Assembly (NCBI RefSeq): GCF_020873875.1
Contig: NZ_JAHWGU010000006.1
Coordinates: 1 to 64,000, forward strand
DNA: 64,000 nt
Source: Actinoplanes sp. DH11
Lineage (GTDB): Bacteria > Actinomycetota > Actinomycetes > Mycobacteriales > Micromonosporaceae
Reading direction: 5' to 3'
Below, in pieces: positions 18,789-27,430 of the stretch (positions within the stretch are counted from its first letter, which is position 1; every line of letters begins with the position of its first letter). The notes beneath the pieces are model-generated. The model saw nothing but the letters and a program-made list of their open reading frames with translations. It did no database searches and was not told the DNA's origin. Both the position numbers and the translations under genes were made by a program.

Positions 18789-20225
18789 TCAAGCCCCCAC
18801 GTGGTGCATGACGTGCTTGAGGCGGGTGTAGTCCTCCAGGCCGTACACCGACAGGTCCTTGCCGTGCCCGGAGTGCTTGAACCCGCCGTGCGGCATCTCG
18901 GCGACCAGCGGGATGTGGCAGTTCACCCAGACGCAGCCGAAGTCCAGGCGCTGGGTCATCCGCATCGCGGTGCCGTGGTCGGAGGTCCAGACGCTGGAGG
19001 CGAGCGCGTAGTCGACGCCGTTCGCGTACGCCACCGCCTGGTCCTCGTCGGTGAACCGCTGCACGGTGATGACCGGGCCGAACACCTCGTTCTGGATGAT
19101 CTCGTCGTCCTGGCGCAGGCCGGAGACCACGGTCGGCGAGTAGAACCAGCCGCGGTCGCCGACCCGCGCGCCGCCGGCCTGCAGCACCGCGTGCTCCGGC
19201 AGCCGGTCGATGAAACCGGAGACCCGGGCCAGCTGGTTCGCGTTGTTGACCGGTCCGTAGAGCACGTCCTCGTCGTCCGGCGCGCCGGTCCGGATGCCGC
19301 GGGCCTGCTCGGCCAGCGCGGCCACGAAGTCGTCGTGCACGCCCGCGCCGACCAGCACCCGGGTGGCGGCCGTGCAGTCCTGGCCGGCGTTGAAGTAGCC
19401 GGCCTCGGCGATCCCGGCTGCGGCCGCCGCCACGTCGGCGTCGTCGAAGACCACGACCGGGGCCTTGCCGCCCAGCTCCAGGTGGGTGCGTTTGAGGTCG
19501 GCGGCGGCCGAGCCGGCGACCTCCATGCCGGCACGCACCGAACCGGTGATCGACACCATCTGCGGGGTGCGGTGGGTGACCAGGGCGCGGCCGGTGTCCC
19601 GGTCGCCGAGGACCACGTTGAAGACGCCGGCCGGGAAGAACTCGGCGGCGATCTCGGCCAGGCGCACCGTGGTGACCGGGGTGGTGTCGGAAGGCTTGAG
19701 GACCACCGTGTTGCCCGCGGCGAGCGCCGGCGCGATCTTCCAGACCGCCATCAGCAGCGGATAGTTCCAGGGCGTGACCTGGGCGCAGACCCCGATCGGC
19801 TCGCGCCGCACGTAGCTTTCGTAGCCGTCCAGGTACTGCCCGGCGGAACGGCCCTCGAGCAGCCGGGCGGCGCCGGCGAAGAAGCGGATCTGGTCGATCG
19901 CCGGCGGCAGCTCCTCGCTGGCGGTCAGGCCCAGCGGCTTGCCGGTGTTGCGCGACTCCAGGGCGACCAGCTCGTCGGCCTGCGCCTCGATCGCGTCGGC
20001 GAACTTGAGCAGCGCCCGCTGCCGGTCGCTGGGTGTCGCGGAACGCCATTTCCCGAACGCGCCGGCGGCGGCCTGCATGGCGCGGTCGACGTCCTCGGCG
20101 CCGGAGACGGGCGCGGAGGCGAAGACCTCGCCGGTCGACGGGTCGATCAGGTCCTCGTAGCGCCCGTCGACGGGCGCTACGGCCTCGCCGGCGACGAAGT
20201 TGTGCAGAACCGTCTTGGCGCTCAT
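18789..20225 (-). CDS. Gamma-aminobutyraldehyde dehydrogenase (copy 2)
   Basis: NAD-dependent aldehyde dehydrogenase of 478 residues from ATG 20225, which has GGAGG four bases upstream. Glu250 in HLELGGK and Cys284 in NAGQDCTAATRV are the catalytic pair. It closely resembles the copy at 4704-6155 throughout. First gene of a probable operon with gabT, lrp and the FAD oxidoreductase. It should convert 4-aminobutyraldehyde to GABA for GabT. A frame extension to 20300 exists but runs through the promoter box and is not needed. Confidence 0.9.
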   Translation of the reverse strand: MSAKTVLHNFVAGEAVAPVDGRYEDLIDPSTGEVFASAPVSGAEDVDRAMQAAAGAFGKWRSATPSDRQRALLKFADAIEAQADELVALESRNTGKPLGLTASEELPPAIDQIRFFAGAARLLEGRSAGQYLDGYESYVRREPIGVCAQVTPWNYPLLMAVWKIAPALAAGNTVVLKPSDTTPVTTVRLAEIAAEFFPAGVFNVVLGDRDTGRALVTHRTPQMVSITGSVRAGMEVAGSAAADLKRTHLELGGKAPVVVFDDADVAAAAAGIAEAGYFNAGQDCTAATRVLVGAGVHDDFVAALAEQARGIRTGAPDDEDVLYGPVNNANQLARVSGFIDRLPEHAVLQAGGARVGDRGWFYSPTVVSGLRQDDEIIQNEVFGPVITVQRFTDEDQAVAYANGVDYALASSVWTSDHGTAMRMTQRLDFGCVWVNCHIPLVAEMPHGGFKHSGHGKDLSVYGLEDYTRLKHVMHHVGA

Positions 20226-20273
20226 CCGGCCTCCAGCTGTGGTATCAGTGCATGCGGGCCCATCTTTTCCGCT

Positions 20274-20310
20274 GAATCCGTGGCGAACAAGAGGGTCCAA
20301 GAATTTTTCC
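20274..20310 (-). promoter_or_regulatory. Conserved polyamine-locus box, copy 2
   Basis: Read on the minus strand, TCTTGTTCGCCACGGATTC (20292-20274) lies 48 bp before ATG 20225 and is preceded by GGAAAAATTC. It matches 10421-10439 at 17 of 19 positions and lies at nearly the same distance from its gene. A TTTCCGGTACGGAAA palindrome-like sequence (20305-20319) adjoins it. Role as shared operator or promoter is inferred. Confidence 0.65.
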
Positions 20311-20330
20311 GTACCGGAAACGCGGCCGTC

Positions 20331-21542
20331 TCATGGCTGGCGGCGGACCGCCAGAACGGCGACGTCGTCGGTCGGCCGCTCGACGCCGGCCTCCGCCATG
20401 ACGGTAGCGCAGACCACGTCGGCCGGTCCCGGCGTGACGATGCCGATCAGGTCGTCCAGCCCGACGTCGATCACCTGGTGACGCCGCTCCACCAGGCCGT
20501 CGGTGTAGCAGAACAGCACCGCCCCCGGGCACAGCGCCAGCACCGTGCTGCGCCGGGCCCGCCGGTGCCGGCCCACACCCAGCGGCGGATCCACCGCGCA
20601 CCCGGCCAGCACCACCGGGCGGCCCGGCTCGGCCAGCACCGGGCGCAGGTGCCCGGCCGAGGAGATGAGGGCGCGGTCGCGTTCCGGGCTGAACATGACG
20701 TACAGCGCGGTGGTGAGGCTGCCGGCCTCGAAATGCCGGACCTTGCGGTCGAGCAGGGTGAGCGCCTCCGCCGGGTCGTCGCAGATCAACGCGTACGCCC
20801 GGAGGGCGCTGCGGATCCGTCCCATCACCACGGCCGAGGCGAGGCCGTGCCCGGACACGTCGCCGATCACCACGCCGACCCAGCCGGAGGGCAGGGTGAA
20901 CACGTCGTACCAGTCGCCGCCGACGCCCGCCGCGTGGCCCGGGACGTAACGGGCGGCCAGTTCCAGGCCCGGCACCTCGGGCAGCCGGGCCGGCAGCAGG
21001 CTGCGCTGCAACGCGAGCGCGGCCTGCTGCTCCAGCTTGACCGTGCGGATCCGCCCGGCCACCCCGGCCCGGTCGGCGACGAGCTCCAGCAGCGCCACGT
21101 CGTCGTCGCCGAAGTCGCGCCGGCTCAGCGAACCGACGTGCAGAACCCCGACGAGGTCGCTGCCGACCATGATGGGTACGCCGAGCAGCGACCGGATCCC
21201 CTTCTCCAGCAGGACCGGGTTGAGCACGTCGGCCTCGGTGACCTCGGCGAGCCGCACCGGCCTGCGGGTCGCCGCGATCCGGCCGGCGAAACCCCGGCCC
21301 ACCGCGACCCGGAAACCGTTGCGGACCTCCTCCTCCAGGCCCTTGGCGGCGGTCGCGACCAGCTGCTGGGCGTGCACGTCGAGCAGCAGCACCGCGGCGG
21401 TGTCCACGTCGAGCAGATCGCGCACCCGGTCCAGCAGCTCGTCGAGGAGATCCGAGACGTCGAGCCGGGACAGCGTCGCATCAGTGACCGCCTGGAGCCG
21501 GCGCAGCCGCTCGTCGTCGTTGATGCGTCGGGGCACGGTCAA
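20331..21542 (-). CDS. GAF-PP2C serine phosphatase (RsbU/SpoIIE type)
   Basis: Protein of about 403 residues with an N-terminal GAF domain (about 15-165) and a C-terminal PP2C-like SpoIIE phosphatase domain (about 190-400). Metal-binding motifs are visible in GGDWYDVFTLP, VIGDVSGHGLASAVVMG and CYTDGLVERR. Such proteins dephosphorylate anti-sigma-factor antagonists in partner-switching stress cascades; no partner gene is adjacent. The first codon is TTG at 21542; GTG at 21536 is an alternative. Confidence 0.88.
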   Translation of the reverse strand: MTVPRRINDDERLRRLQAVTDATLSRLDVSDLLDELLDRVRDLLDVDTAAVLLLDVHAQQLVATAAKGLEEEVRNGFRVAVGRGFAGRIAATRRPVRLAEVTEADVLNPVLLEKGIRSLLGVPIMVGSDLVGVLHVGSLSRRDFGDDDVALLELVADRAGVAGRIRTVKLEQQAALALQRSLLPARLPEVPGLELAARYVPGHAAGVGGDWYDVFTLPSGWVGVVIGDVSGHGLASAVVMGRIRSALRAYALICDDPAEALTLLDRKVRHFEAGSLTTALYVMFSPERDRALISSAGHLRPVLAEPGRPVVLAGCAVDPPLGVGRHRRARRSTVLALCPGAVLFCYTDGLVERRHQVIDVGLDDLIGIVTPGPADVVCATVMAEAGVERPTDDVAVLAVRRQP

Positions 21543-21582
21543 AGCCTAGTGTTCGCCGCCGGGCCACCGGCGTAACCCGCTG

Positions 21583-23949
21583 TCATGAATCGGTCGGACG
21601 CACCTCCACCGGGGTGACCAGCCGGCGGTCCGCCCCGGCCTCCCGCACGGGGCCGGTGAGCCGCACGACGCCCTCGCAGGGCAGGTCACCAGCCGAGCTG
21701 CCGGCCAGAACGCGCAGCTCACCGGGCTCGACGATGCGGCGCATCCGGCGGCCGGTGAAGGCCGCGCGGTCGGTGTGCACGGTGAACACCACGTCGGCGG
21801 CCGCCCCGGGATCCAGCTCGACCCGCTGGAAGCCGGTCAACTGTTTCACCGGACGGGTGACCTCGGCGATCGGGTCGGCGAGGTAAAGCTGCACCACCTC
21901 GGCGCCGGAGCGCTCGCCGGTGTTGGTGACCCGCACGGTGACGGTGAACTCGCCGTCGGTCGGCACCTCGGCGGCACTGATCCGCAGCCCGTCCACGGCG
22001 AAGGAGGTGTACGAGCGACCGTGGCCGAACGCGTACAGCGGGGTGGGGTCGAGGTTGCTGGTGCCGGTGAACTCGGCACCGAGCCGGGGCAGCAGGTAGG
22101 TGCCCGGCTGGCCGCCCGGGGTGCGCGGGATCTGCACCGGGAGCTTGCCGCTGGGCTGGATCCGGCCGGAGAGCACCCCGGCGATCGCGGCGCCGCCCTC
22201 CTCGCCCGGCATGAACGCCTGCACCAGACCGGCGGCGCGGCCGGCGACGTCGCCCAGTGCGTACGGCCGGCCGGAGACGACCACCACCACGACCGGCTTG
22301 CCGGTCGCCAGCAGGGCGTCGAGCAGGTCCGCCTGCACACCCGGCAGCCGCAGGTCGGCGGCGTCGCAGCCCTCGCCCGAGGTGCCCTTGCCGAACAGGC
22401 CGGCCAGGTCGCCGACGAACGCGAGCGTGACGTCGGCCGAGGTGGCGGCCGTGACCGCCGCGGCGATGCCGGAACGGTCGTCGCCGTCGACGGCGCAGCC
22501 GGCCGCGTACACGATCTCGCTCGTCCCGAACTCGGCCGTGAGGGCCTGCCGGGCGGTGGGCAGCGCGATGCCCGCGTCGACGCCGGGGTAGCGGGGCAGG
22601 ACGTGGTTGGGGAACGCGTAGCAGCCCAGGAAGGTCCGCGCGTCGTCGGCGCACGGGCCGACCACGGCGATCCGGGCCGGTGCCGTCAGCGGCAGCGCGG
22701 TGCCCGGGTCGAGCAGCACCACCGAACGCTCGGCGAGCCGGCGGGCGAGGTCCCGGTTGGCCGCGGAGTCCAGGTCCAGGCCGGCCGCACCGGACACCGA
22801 CGCCTCCGGTGTCCAGGTCGGATCGAGCAGGCCCAGGGCCGCCTTCTGGGTGAGCAGGCGGCGGACCGCGCGGTCGACGAGCTCCTCGGGGACCGCGCCG
22901 CGGCGGACCCGCTCGGTGAGTTCGTCGCCGTACCCGATGGTGTCCGGCAGCTCCACGTCCATCCCGGCGGCCAGCGCCAGGGCACCGGCGTCACCGGCGT
23001 CGGCGGCGACGCCGTGCATGCTCGCCAGGAACGGCACCGACCAGTAGTCCGACACGACCGTGCCGGTGAAGCCCCACTCGTCGCGCAGCAGGTCGGTGAG
23101 CAGCCACGGGTCGGCACCGGCCGGGACACCGTCGATGTCGGCGTAGGAGTTCATCACCGAACCGGCACCGGCCTCGCGGATCGCGGTCTCGAACGGCGGC
23201 AGGATCACGTCGAGCAGCTCGCGGCGGCCCATCGGCACCGGGCCGTGGTTGCGCGCGCCGCGCGAGGCGGAGTAGCCGGCGAAGTGCTTGAGCGTGGCGA
23301 TCACGCCGGCGCTCTGCAACCCCCGGACGTACGCGGCACCGACCCGCGACACCAGGTACGGGTCCTCGCCGATCGTCTCCTCGACCCGGCCCCAGCGGTA
23401 GTCCCGGACCACGTCGAGCACCGGGGACAGGCCCTGGTGCACGCCGAGTGCGGCCATGTCCCGGCCGATCGCGGCGGCCATCCGCTCGATCAGCTCGGGG
23501 TCGAACGTGGCGCCCCACGCGGTCGCCGACGGGTAGACGGTGGCGCCGTACGCGGTGAAGCCGGTCAGGCACTCCTCGTGGACGATCGCCGGGATGCCCA
23601 GCCGCGAGGAGGCCATCACGATCCGCTGCTGGCGAACCAGTTCGGCGGCACCCTCGGCGACGGAGAGCGGGTAGCTGCCGTAGACCCGGGTGAGGTGGCC
23701 GAGACCGTGCCGGCTCGCGTCCTCGAGAGCGGCGCCGGCGGCGAACTCGTCCTCCATCGGTGCCACATTGTGGCTCTCCTCGGGTTCCGGGCCGGCCGCC
23801 CCGGTGGCACCCTTGTCCTTGCCGACCCAGCGGCTGCCGAGTTGCGCCACCTTCTCCTCGAGGGTCATCTCGGCGAGCAGCGCCTCGACCCGGGCCGCGA
23901 CCGGCAGGGCCGGGTCACGCCAGGGCTGGGTGACCTGATCTGTTGTCAA
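21583..23949 (-). CDS. bxlA: GH3 beta-xylosidase/beta-glucosidase
   Basis: Glycoside hydrolase family 3 enzyme of 788 residues: N-terminal barrel (about 1-370) with KHFAGY (221-226) and nucleophile Asp301 in VVSDYW, an alpha/beta sandwich domain (about 400-620) and a C-terminal fibronectin III-like domain (about 690-770). No signal peptide, so it acts inside the cell on imported oligosaccharides. The opening WRDPALPVAARVEALL and the divergent sugar ABC importer and LacI repressor resemble the Streptomyces bxl xylobiose locus, but glucosidase activity cannot be excluded. The TTG start has GGAGGA five bases upstream. Confidence 0.87.
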   Translation of the reverse strand: MTTDQVTQPWRDPALPVAARVEALLAEMTLEEKVAQLGSRWVGKDKGATGAAGPEPEESHNVAPMEDEFAAGAALEDASRHGLGHLTRVYGSYPLSVAEGAAELVRQQRIVMASSRLGIPAIVHEECLTGFTAYGATVYPSATAWGATFDPELIERMAAAIGRDMAALGVHQGLSPVLDVVRDYRWGRVEETIGEDPYLVSRVGAAYVRGLQSAGVIATLKHFAGYSASRGARNHGPVPMGRRELLDVILPPFETAIREAGAGSVMNSYADIDGVPAGADPWLLTDLLRDEWGFTGTVVSDYWSVPFLASMHGVAADAGDAGALALAAGMDVELPDTIGYGDELTERVRRGAVPEELVDRAVRRLLTQKAALGLLDPTWTPEASVSGAAGLDLDSAANRDLARRLAERSVVLLDPGTALPLTAPARIAVVGPCADDARTFLGCYAFPNHVLPRYPGVDAGIALPTARQALTAEFGTSEIVYAAGCAVDGDDRSGIAAAVTAATSADVTLAFVGDLAGLFGKGTSGEGCDAADLRLPGVQADLLDALLATGKPVVVVVVSGRPYALGDVAGRAAGLVQAFMPGEEGGAAIAGVLSGRIQPSGKLPVQIPRTPGGQPGTYLLPRLGAEFTGTSNLDPTPLYAFGHGRSYTSFAVDGLRISAAEVPTDGEFTVTVRVTNTGERSGAEVVQLYLADPIAEVTRPVKQLTGFQRVELDPGAAADVVFTVHTDRAAFTGRRMRRIVEPGELRVLAGSSAGDLPCEGVVRLTGPVREAGADRRLVTPVEVRPTDS

Positions 23950-23958
23950 GGAAATCCT

Positions 23959-23971
23959 CCGAAACTTTCGG
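23959..23971. promoter_or_regulatory. LacI-type operator before the GH3 gene
   Basis: CCGAAACTTTCGG is a perfect 13-bp palindrome just 10 bp upstream of the GH3 start codon. CGAAA-TTTCG palindromes are known LacI-family operator cores at actinomycete xylan-use genes. A related sequence, CGAAAGTTCCGAAACTT, sits at 24132-24148 near the divergent importer. Confidence 0.65.
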
Positions 23972-24068
23972 TGTCCGCCGATCAGCGGCGGACCGCGTGC
24001 GCCGACGTCGTCCGGCGCGCGCCAACGTTGCCTACTCTCGCGCTGTGAGCACTGTTACGGCAAGGGTC

Positions 24069-24148
24069 TTGACACCCGTGACAGCGAAACCCTACGTTAA
24101 CGAAACCTCGCGTTAAATTGCGGCTGGTGCTCGAAAGTTCCGAAACTT
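24069..24148 (+). promoter_or_regulatory. Promoter/operator region of the sugar ABC importer
   Basis: A consensus -35 TTGACA (24069-24074) is followed by two tandem 16-bp units, CGAAACCCTACGTTAA (24085-24100) and CGAAACCTCGCGTTAA (24101-24116), which also create the inverted pair TTAACG (24097-24102) / CGTTAA (24111-24116). Downstream AAGTT-CCGA-AACTT (24135-24148) is another inverted pair. These overlap the expected -10 and early transcript and are candidate LacI operators. Confidence 0.5.
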
Positions 24149-24235
24149 AACCGGTTCTGGAAACAAAGGGCCCTGGCCACCGCCATATCACCAGCCGCGC
24201 TCCCCGGCGCGGCTTCTTCGAATACGGAGACCAGC

Positions 24236-25555
24236 GTGAAGCGCAGGAACTTCTTGACCCTTTCCGCCGGAGCCGCCGCGGGCGCTGCCCTTGCCGCGTG
24301 CGGCAGCTCCGGTCCCTCCGACGGTTCCACCGGCGACACCGCCTCCGGTGAGGCCGGTTACTGGTTCCTGTCCGGCCCGCCCGGCGAGCCGATCCGGCAG
24401 GGCGCGGTCGACCGCTTCAACAAGGCCAACTCCGGTGGCCAGATCAAGGTCACCACGTTCCAGAACGACGCCTACAAGGACAAGCTGAAGACCGCCCTCG
24501 GTGCCGGTCAGGCGCCCAGCATTATCTGGGGCTGGGGTGGCGGTGGCCTGAAGAGCTACGTCGACAACAACCAGGTCGACGACCTGACCGACTGGTTCGC
24601 GCAGAACCCGGCGGTCAAGGACCGGCTCTTCCCGGCCTCGTTCGGCCCGGCCACGATCAACGACAAGATCTACGCGATGCCGTGCGAGACGGTCCAGCCG
24701 ATCGTCATGTTCTACAACAAAGAGGTCTTCGAGAAGCTCAAGCTGACCCCGCCGCAGACATGGGGCGAGGTGATGAGCCTGGTACCGAAGATCAACGCCG
24801 CGGGCGTCGCGCCGTTCTCGCTGGGTGGTCAGTCCCGCTGGACGAACATGATGTGGCTGGAGTTCCTCTTCGACCGCATCGGCGGCCCCGAGGTGTTCCA
24901 GTCCGTCTTCGACGGCGAAGCCAACGCGTGGAACAACCCGGCCGCGATCCAGGGCCTCACCGAGATGCAGAAGCTCATCCAGGCGAACGGCTTCGTCAAG
25001 GGCTTCTCCTCGATCACCGCCGACTCCAACGCCGACCAGGCGCTGCTCTACCGCGGCAAGGCGGCCATGATGCTGCACGGCTCGTGGTCCTACGGCATCA
25101 TCTCGGCCGAGGGTGGCAGCTTCATCAAGGACGGCAAGCTCGGCTACATGAACTTCCCGACCGTCGAGGGCGGCAAGGGCGACCCGAGCAACACCGTCGG
25201 CAACGCCGGCCAGTTCCTCTCGATCTACTCCAAGGCCAGCGACGCCCAGAAGGAGACGGCGAAGAAGTTCTTCACCAGCCTCCTGGACGACACCGAGCAG
25301 CAGGGCTGGATCGAGACCGGCGGCGTGCCGATCGTCAAGGGCTCCGACGCCAAGCTCGCGGCCTCCCCGGACGCCGACTTCCTCAAGTTCATCTACAACG
25401 TGTCGAGCAGCGCGAAGTACTTCGGACAGTCCTGGGACCAGGCGCTGAGCCCGACCGCCGCCGAGACGCTGCTCGACAACATCGCCAAGCTGTTCCAGAT
25501 GCAGGTCTCGCCGCAGCAGTTCGCCGACAACATGAACCAGGTCATCGGCAAATGA
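24236..25555 (+). CDS. bxlE: Sugar ABC importer substrate-binding lipoprotein
   Basis: Family 1 extracellular solute-binding protein of 439 residues. The N-terminus has RRNFLTLSAG (twin-arginine-like) and lipobox LAACGSS, so it is exported and lipid-anchored. Trp-rich sites such as WGWGGGGLK fit sugar binding. GTG 24236 has GGAG upstream. First gene of a three-gene importer (binding protein, two permeases) with no ATPase, which in actinomycetes is usually supplied by a shared MsiK-type protein. Xylo- or gluco-oligosaccharide is the likely cargo, judged from the GH3 and LacI genes. Confidence 0.85.
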   Translation: MKRRNFLTLSAGAAAGAALAACGSSGPSDGSTGDTASGEAGYWFLSGPPGEPIRQGAVDRFNKANSGGQIKVTTFQNDAYKDKLKTALGAGQAPSIIWGWGGGGLKSYVDNNQVDDLTDWFAQNPAVKDRLFPASFGPATINDKIYAMPCETVQPIVMFYNKEVFEKLKLTPPQTWGEVMSLVPKINAAGVAPFSLGGQSRWTNMMWLEFLFDRIGGPEVFQSVFDGEANAWNNPAAIQGLTEMQKLIQANGFVKGFSSITADSNADQALLYRGKAAMMLHGSWSYGIISAEGGSFIKDGKLGYMNFPTVEGGKGDPSNTVGNAGQFLSIYSKASDAQKETAKKFFTSLLDDTEQQGWIETGGVPIVKGSDAKLAASPDADFLKFIYNVSSSAKYFGQSWDQALSPTAAETLLDNIAKLFQMQVSPQQFADNMNQVIGK

Positions 25556-26478
25556 CGCTCGCACCTCCCGTGGTGCCCTCCGCTCCGCCGGCCGCGTCCA
25601 GCGGCGGGCGGAGCGGTTCGGTCACCTGGATGGCCTGGCCGGCGCTCGTCGCGTTCGTGGCGTTCGGTGTGGTGCCGCTGATCGGTGTGGTGCTGCTGAG
25701 CTTCACGTCGTGGAACCGGCTCAGCACCGACATCCCGTTCACCGGCCTCGACAGCTGGCGCAGCGTGCTCAGCGATCCGGGCCTGCCGCACGCGCTCTGG
25801 GTCACCTTCCTGATCATGGCGCTGTCCTGGCTGTTCCAGACCCCGATCTCGCTGCTGCTGGGCGTCTTCATCGCCGCGCACAAGCGGTACCGGTCGGTGC
25901 TCGCGGTGCTCTTCTTCGTCCCGCTGCTGCTCAGTCAGGCGGCCATCTCGATCACCTACAAGGCGCTGCTGGACCCGAACTTCGGGCTCGGCGCCGGCCT
26001 GGGCTTCGAGTTTCTGCAGCAGGACTGGCTCGGCGACAGCACGCTCGCGCTCTGCGTGGTGGTGTTCGTGGTGTCCTGGCAGTTCATCCCGTTCCACACG
26101 CTGATCTACCAGGGCGGCATCAGGCAGATCCCGACCTCGATGTACGAGGCCGCGCAGATCGACGGGGCCGGCCGGATCCGGCAGTTCTTCAACATCACGC
26201 TGCCGCAGCTCAAGTACACGATCATCACGTCGTCGACGCTGATGGTGGTCGGCTCGCTGACGTTCTTCGACCTGATCTGGGTGCTCACCGCCGGTGGCCC
26301 GGGTGACGCGACCCGCGCCCTCGCCGTCGACATGTACCAGCGCGGCTTCAAGGCCGACCTGATGGGTCCGGCCAGCGCGATCGCGGTGATCCTGGTGCTC
26401 GTCGGCCTCGCCCTCGCGCTGGGGCTGCGCCGGCTCGGCGGCCGCGACGCCTCCGCGAGCCAGCTGGAAGGGGTCTGA
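25552..26478 (+). CDS. bxlF: Sugar ABC importer permease 1
   Basis: MalF-type permease of 308 residues from ATG 25552, overlapping the binding-protein stop (ATGA). Six or so hydrophobic helices; the EAA loop YEAAQIDGAGRIRQFFNITL is near residues 200-220. The open frame extends upstream inside the preceding gene but that part is not coding. Confidence 0.9.
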   Translation: MTLAPPVVPSAPPAASSGGRSGSVTWMAWPALVAFVAFGVVPLIGVVLLSFTSWNRLSTDIPFTGLDSWRSVLSDPGLPHALWVTFLIMALSWLFQTPISLLLGVFIAAHKRYRSVLAVLFFVPLLLSQAAISITYKALLDPNFGLGAGLGFEFLQQDWLGDSTLALCVVVFVVSWQFIPFHTLIYQGGIRQIPTSMYEAAQIDGAGRIRQFFNITLPQLKYTIITSSTLMVVGSLTFFDLIWVLTAGGPGDATRALAVDMYQRGFKADLMGPASAIAVILVLVGLALALGLRRLGGRDASASQLEGV

Positions 26479-26479
26479 G

Positions 26480-27379
26480 ATGACGACCACGCTCGACAAA
26501 CGGCCTCCCGGCGCGCACGCGCGTCCCACCCCGCCGTCGAAGGGCCGCGGGTTCAACCTGCTGCGCTACAACCTGCTCGGCGGCGTGGCCGGCTGGCTCT
26601 GGCTCGTGGTGGTGCTGCTGCCGATCTACTGGATCGTGATCACCAGCTTCAAGGTGCAGGCCGATTACTACGCCACCAACCCGCTGGCGCCGCCGACGAA
26701 CCCGACCCTGGACAACTACCGGTTCGTCCTGGAGAACGACTTCGTCCGCTACTTCATCAACAGCGTGATCGTCACGGTGGGCGCGGTCGGCCCGGCGGTC
26801 CTGGTGTCGTTCATGGCGGCGTACGCCATCGTCCGCGGCAGTGCGGCCAGCCGGTTCCTGCGCGGGGTGAACGGACTGTTCCTGATGGGCCTGGCGATCC
26901 CGCTCCAGGCCGTGATCATCCCGATCTACCTGATCATCATCAAGATCCAGATGTACGACACGCTCGGCGCGATCATCCTGCCGTCGCTGGCGTTCGCCAT
27001 CCCGCTCTCCGTGCTGGTGCTGTCGAACTTCGTGCGCGACGTGCCGAAGGAGCTCTTCGAGTCGATGCGGATGGACGGCGCCACCGAGTGGGGCACCCTG
27101 TGGCGGCTGGCCTTCCCGCTGACCCGCCCGGCCCTGGTCACGGTCACCATCTACCAGGGACTGACCGTGTGGAACGGCTTCATCCTGCCGCTCATCCTCA
27201 CCCAGAGCCCCGAGCAGCGCACCCTGCCGCTCGCGCTCTGGAGCTTCCAGGGGCAGTACACCATCAACATCCCGGCGGTGCTGGCCTCGGTGGTGCTGAC
27301 CACGCTGCCGATCCTGACGCTCTACATCCTCGGGCGCCGGCAGCTGCTCAGCGGTCTGACCGCCGGTTTCAGCAAGTGA
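26480..27379 (+). CDS. bxlG: Sugar ABC importer permease 2
   Basis: MalG-type permease of 299 residues, one base after the previous stop. Six helices and an EAA-like loop, FESMRMDGATEWGTLWRLAF, near residues 195-215. The gene ends ...FSK-stop inside the first unit of a three-unit 20-bp tandem repeat shared with the 3' end of the convergent LacI gene. Confidence 0.9.
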   Translation: MTTTLDKRPPGAHARPTPPSKGRGFNLLRYNLLGGVAGWLWLVVVLLPIYWIVITSFKVQADYYATNPLAPPTNPTLDNYRFVLENDFVRYFINSVIVTVGAVGPAVLVSFMAAYAIVRGSAASRFLRGVNGLFLMGLAIPLQAVIIPIYLIIIKIQMYDTLGAIILPSLAFAIPLSVLVLSNFVRDVPKELFESMRMDGATEWGTLWRLAFPLTRPALVTVTIYQGLTVWNGFILPLILTQSPEQRTLPLALWSFQGQYTINIPAVLASVVLTTLPILTLYILGRRQLLSGLTAGFSK

Positions 27380-27430
27380 CGCGTCTTGTCAGCAAGTGAC
27401 GTGTCGTTCCAGCACGTGACGTGTCTCAGG
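27371..27430. repeat. 20-bp x3 tandem repeat spanning two convergent stop codons
   Basis: Units 27371-27390, 27391-27410 and 27411-27430 share AGCAAGTGACGYGTC. The TGA of the permease (27377-27379) is in unit 1, and the LacI stop (27426-27428, minus strand) is in unit 3. No stem-loop terminator is visible in the 46-bp gap. Confidence 0.9.

Noticed and set aside
17484..21575. A 1363-codon open frame on the plus strand opposite the polyamine operon
   Set aside because: It is antisense to four clear genes, is Arg/Gly/His/Val-rich as expected for a GC-rich shadow frame, and shows no domain.
21775..24048. A 757-codon plus-strand frame opposite the GH3 gene
   Set aside because: Compositional shadow of the GH3 coding strand; no conserved motif and no ribosome site.
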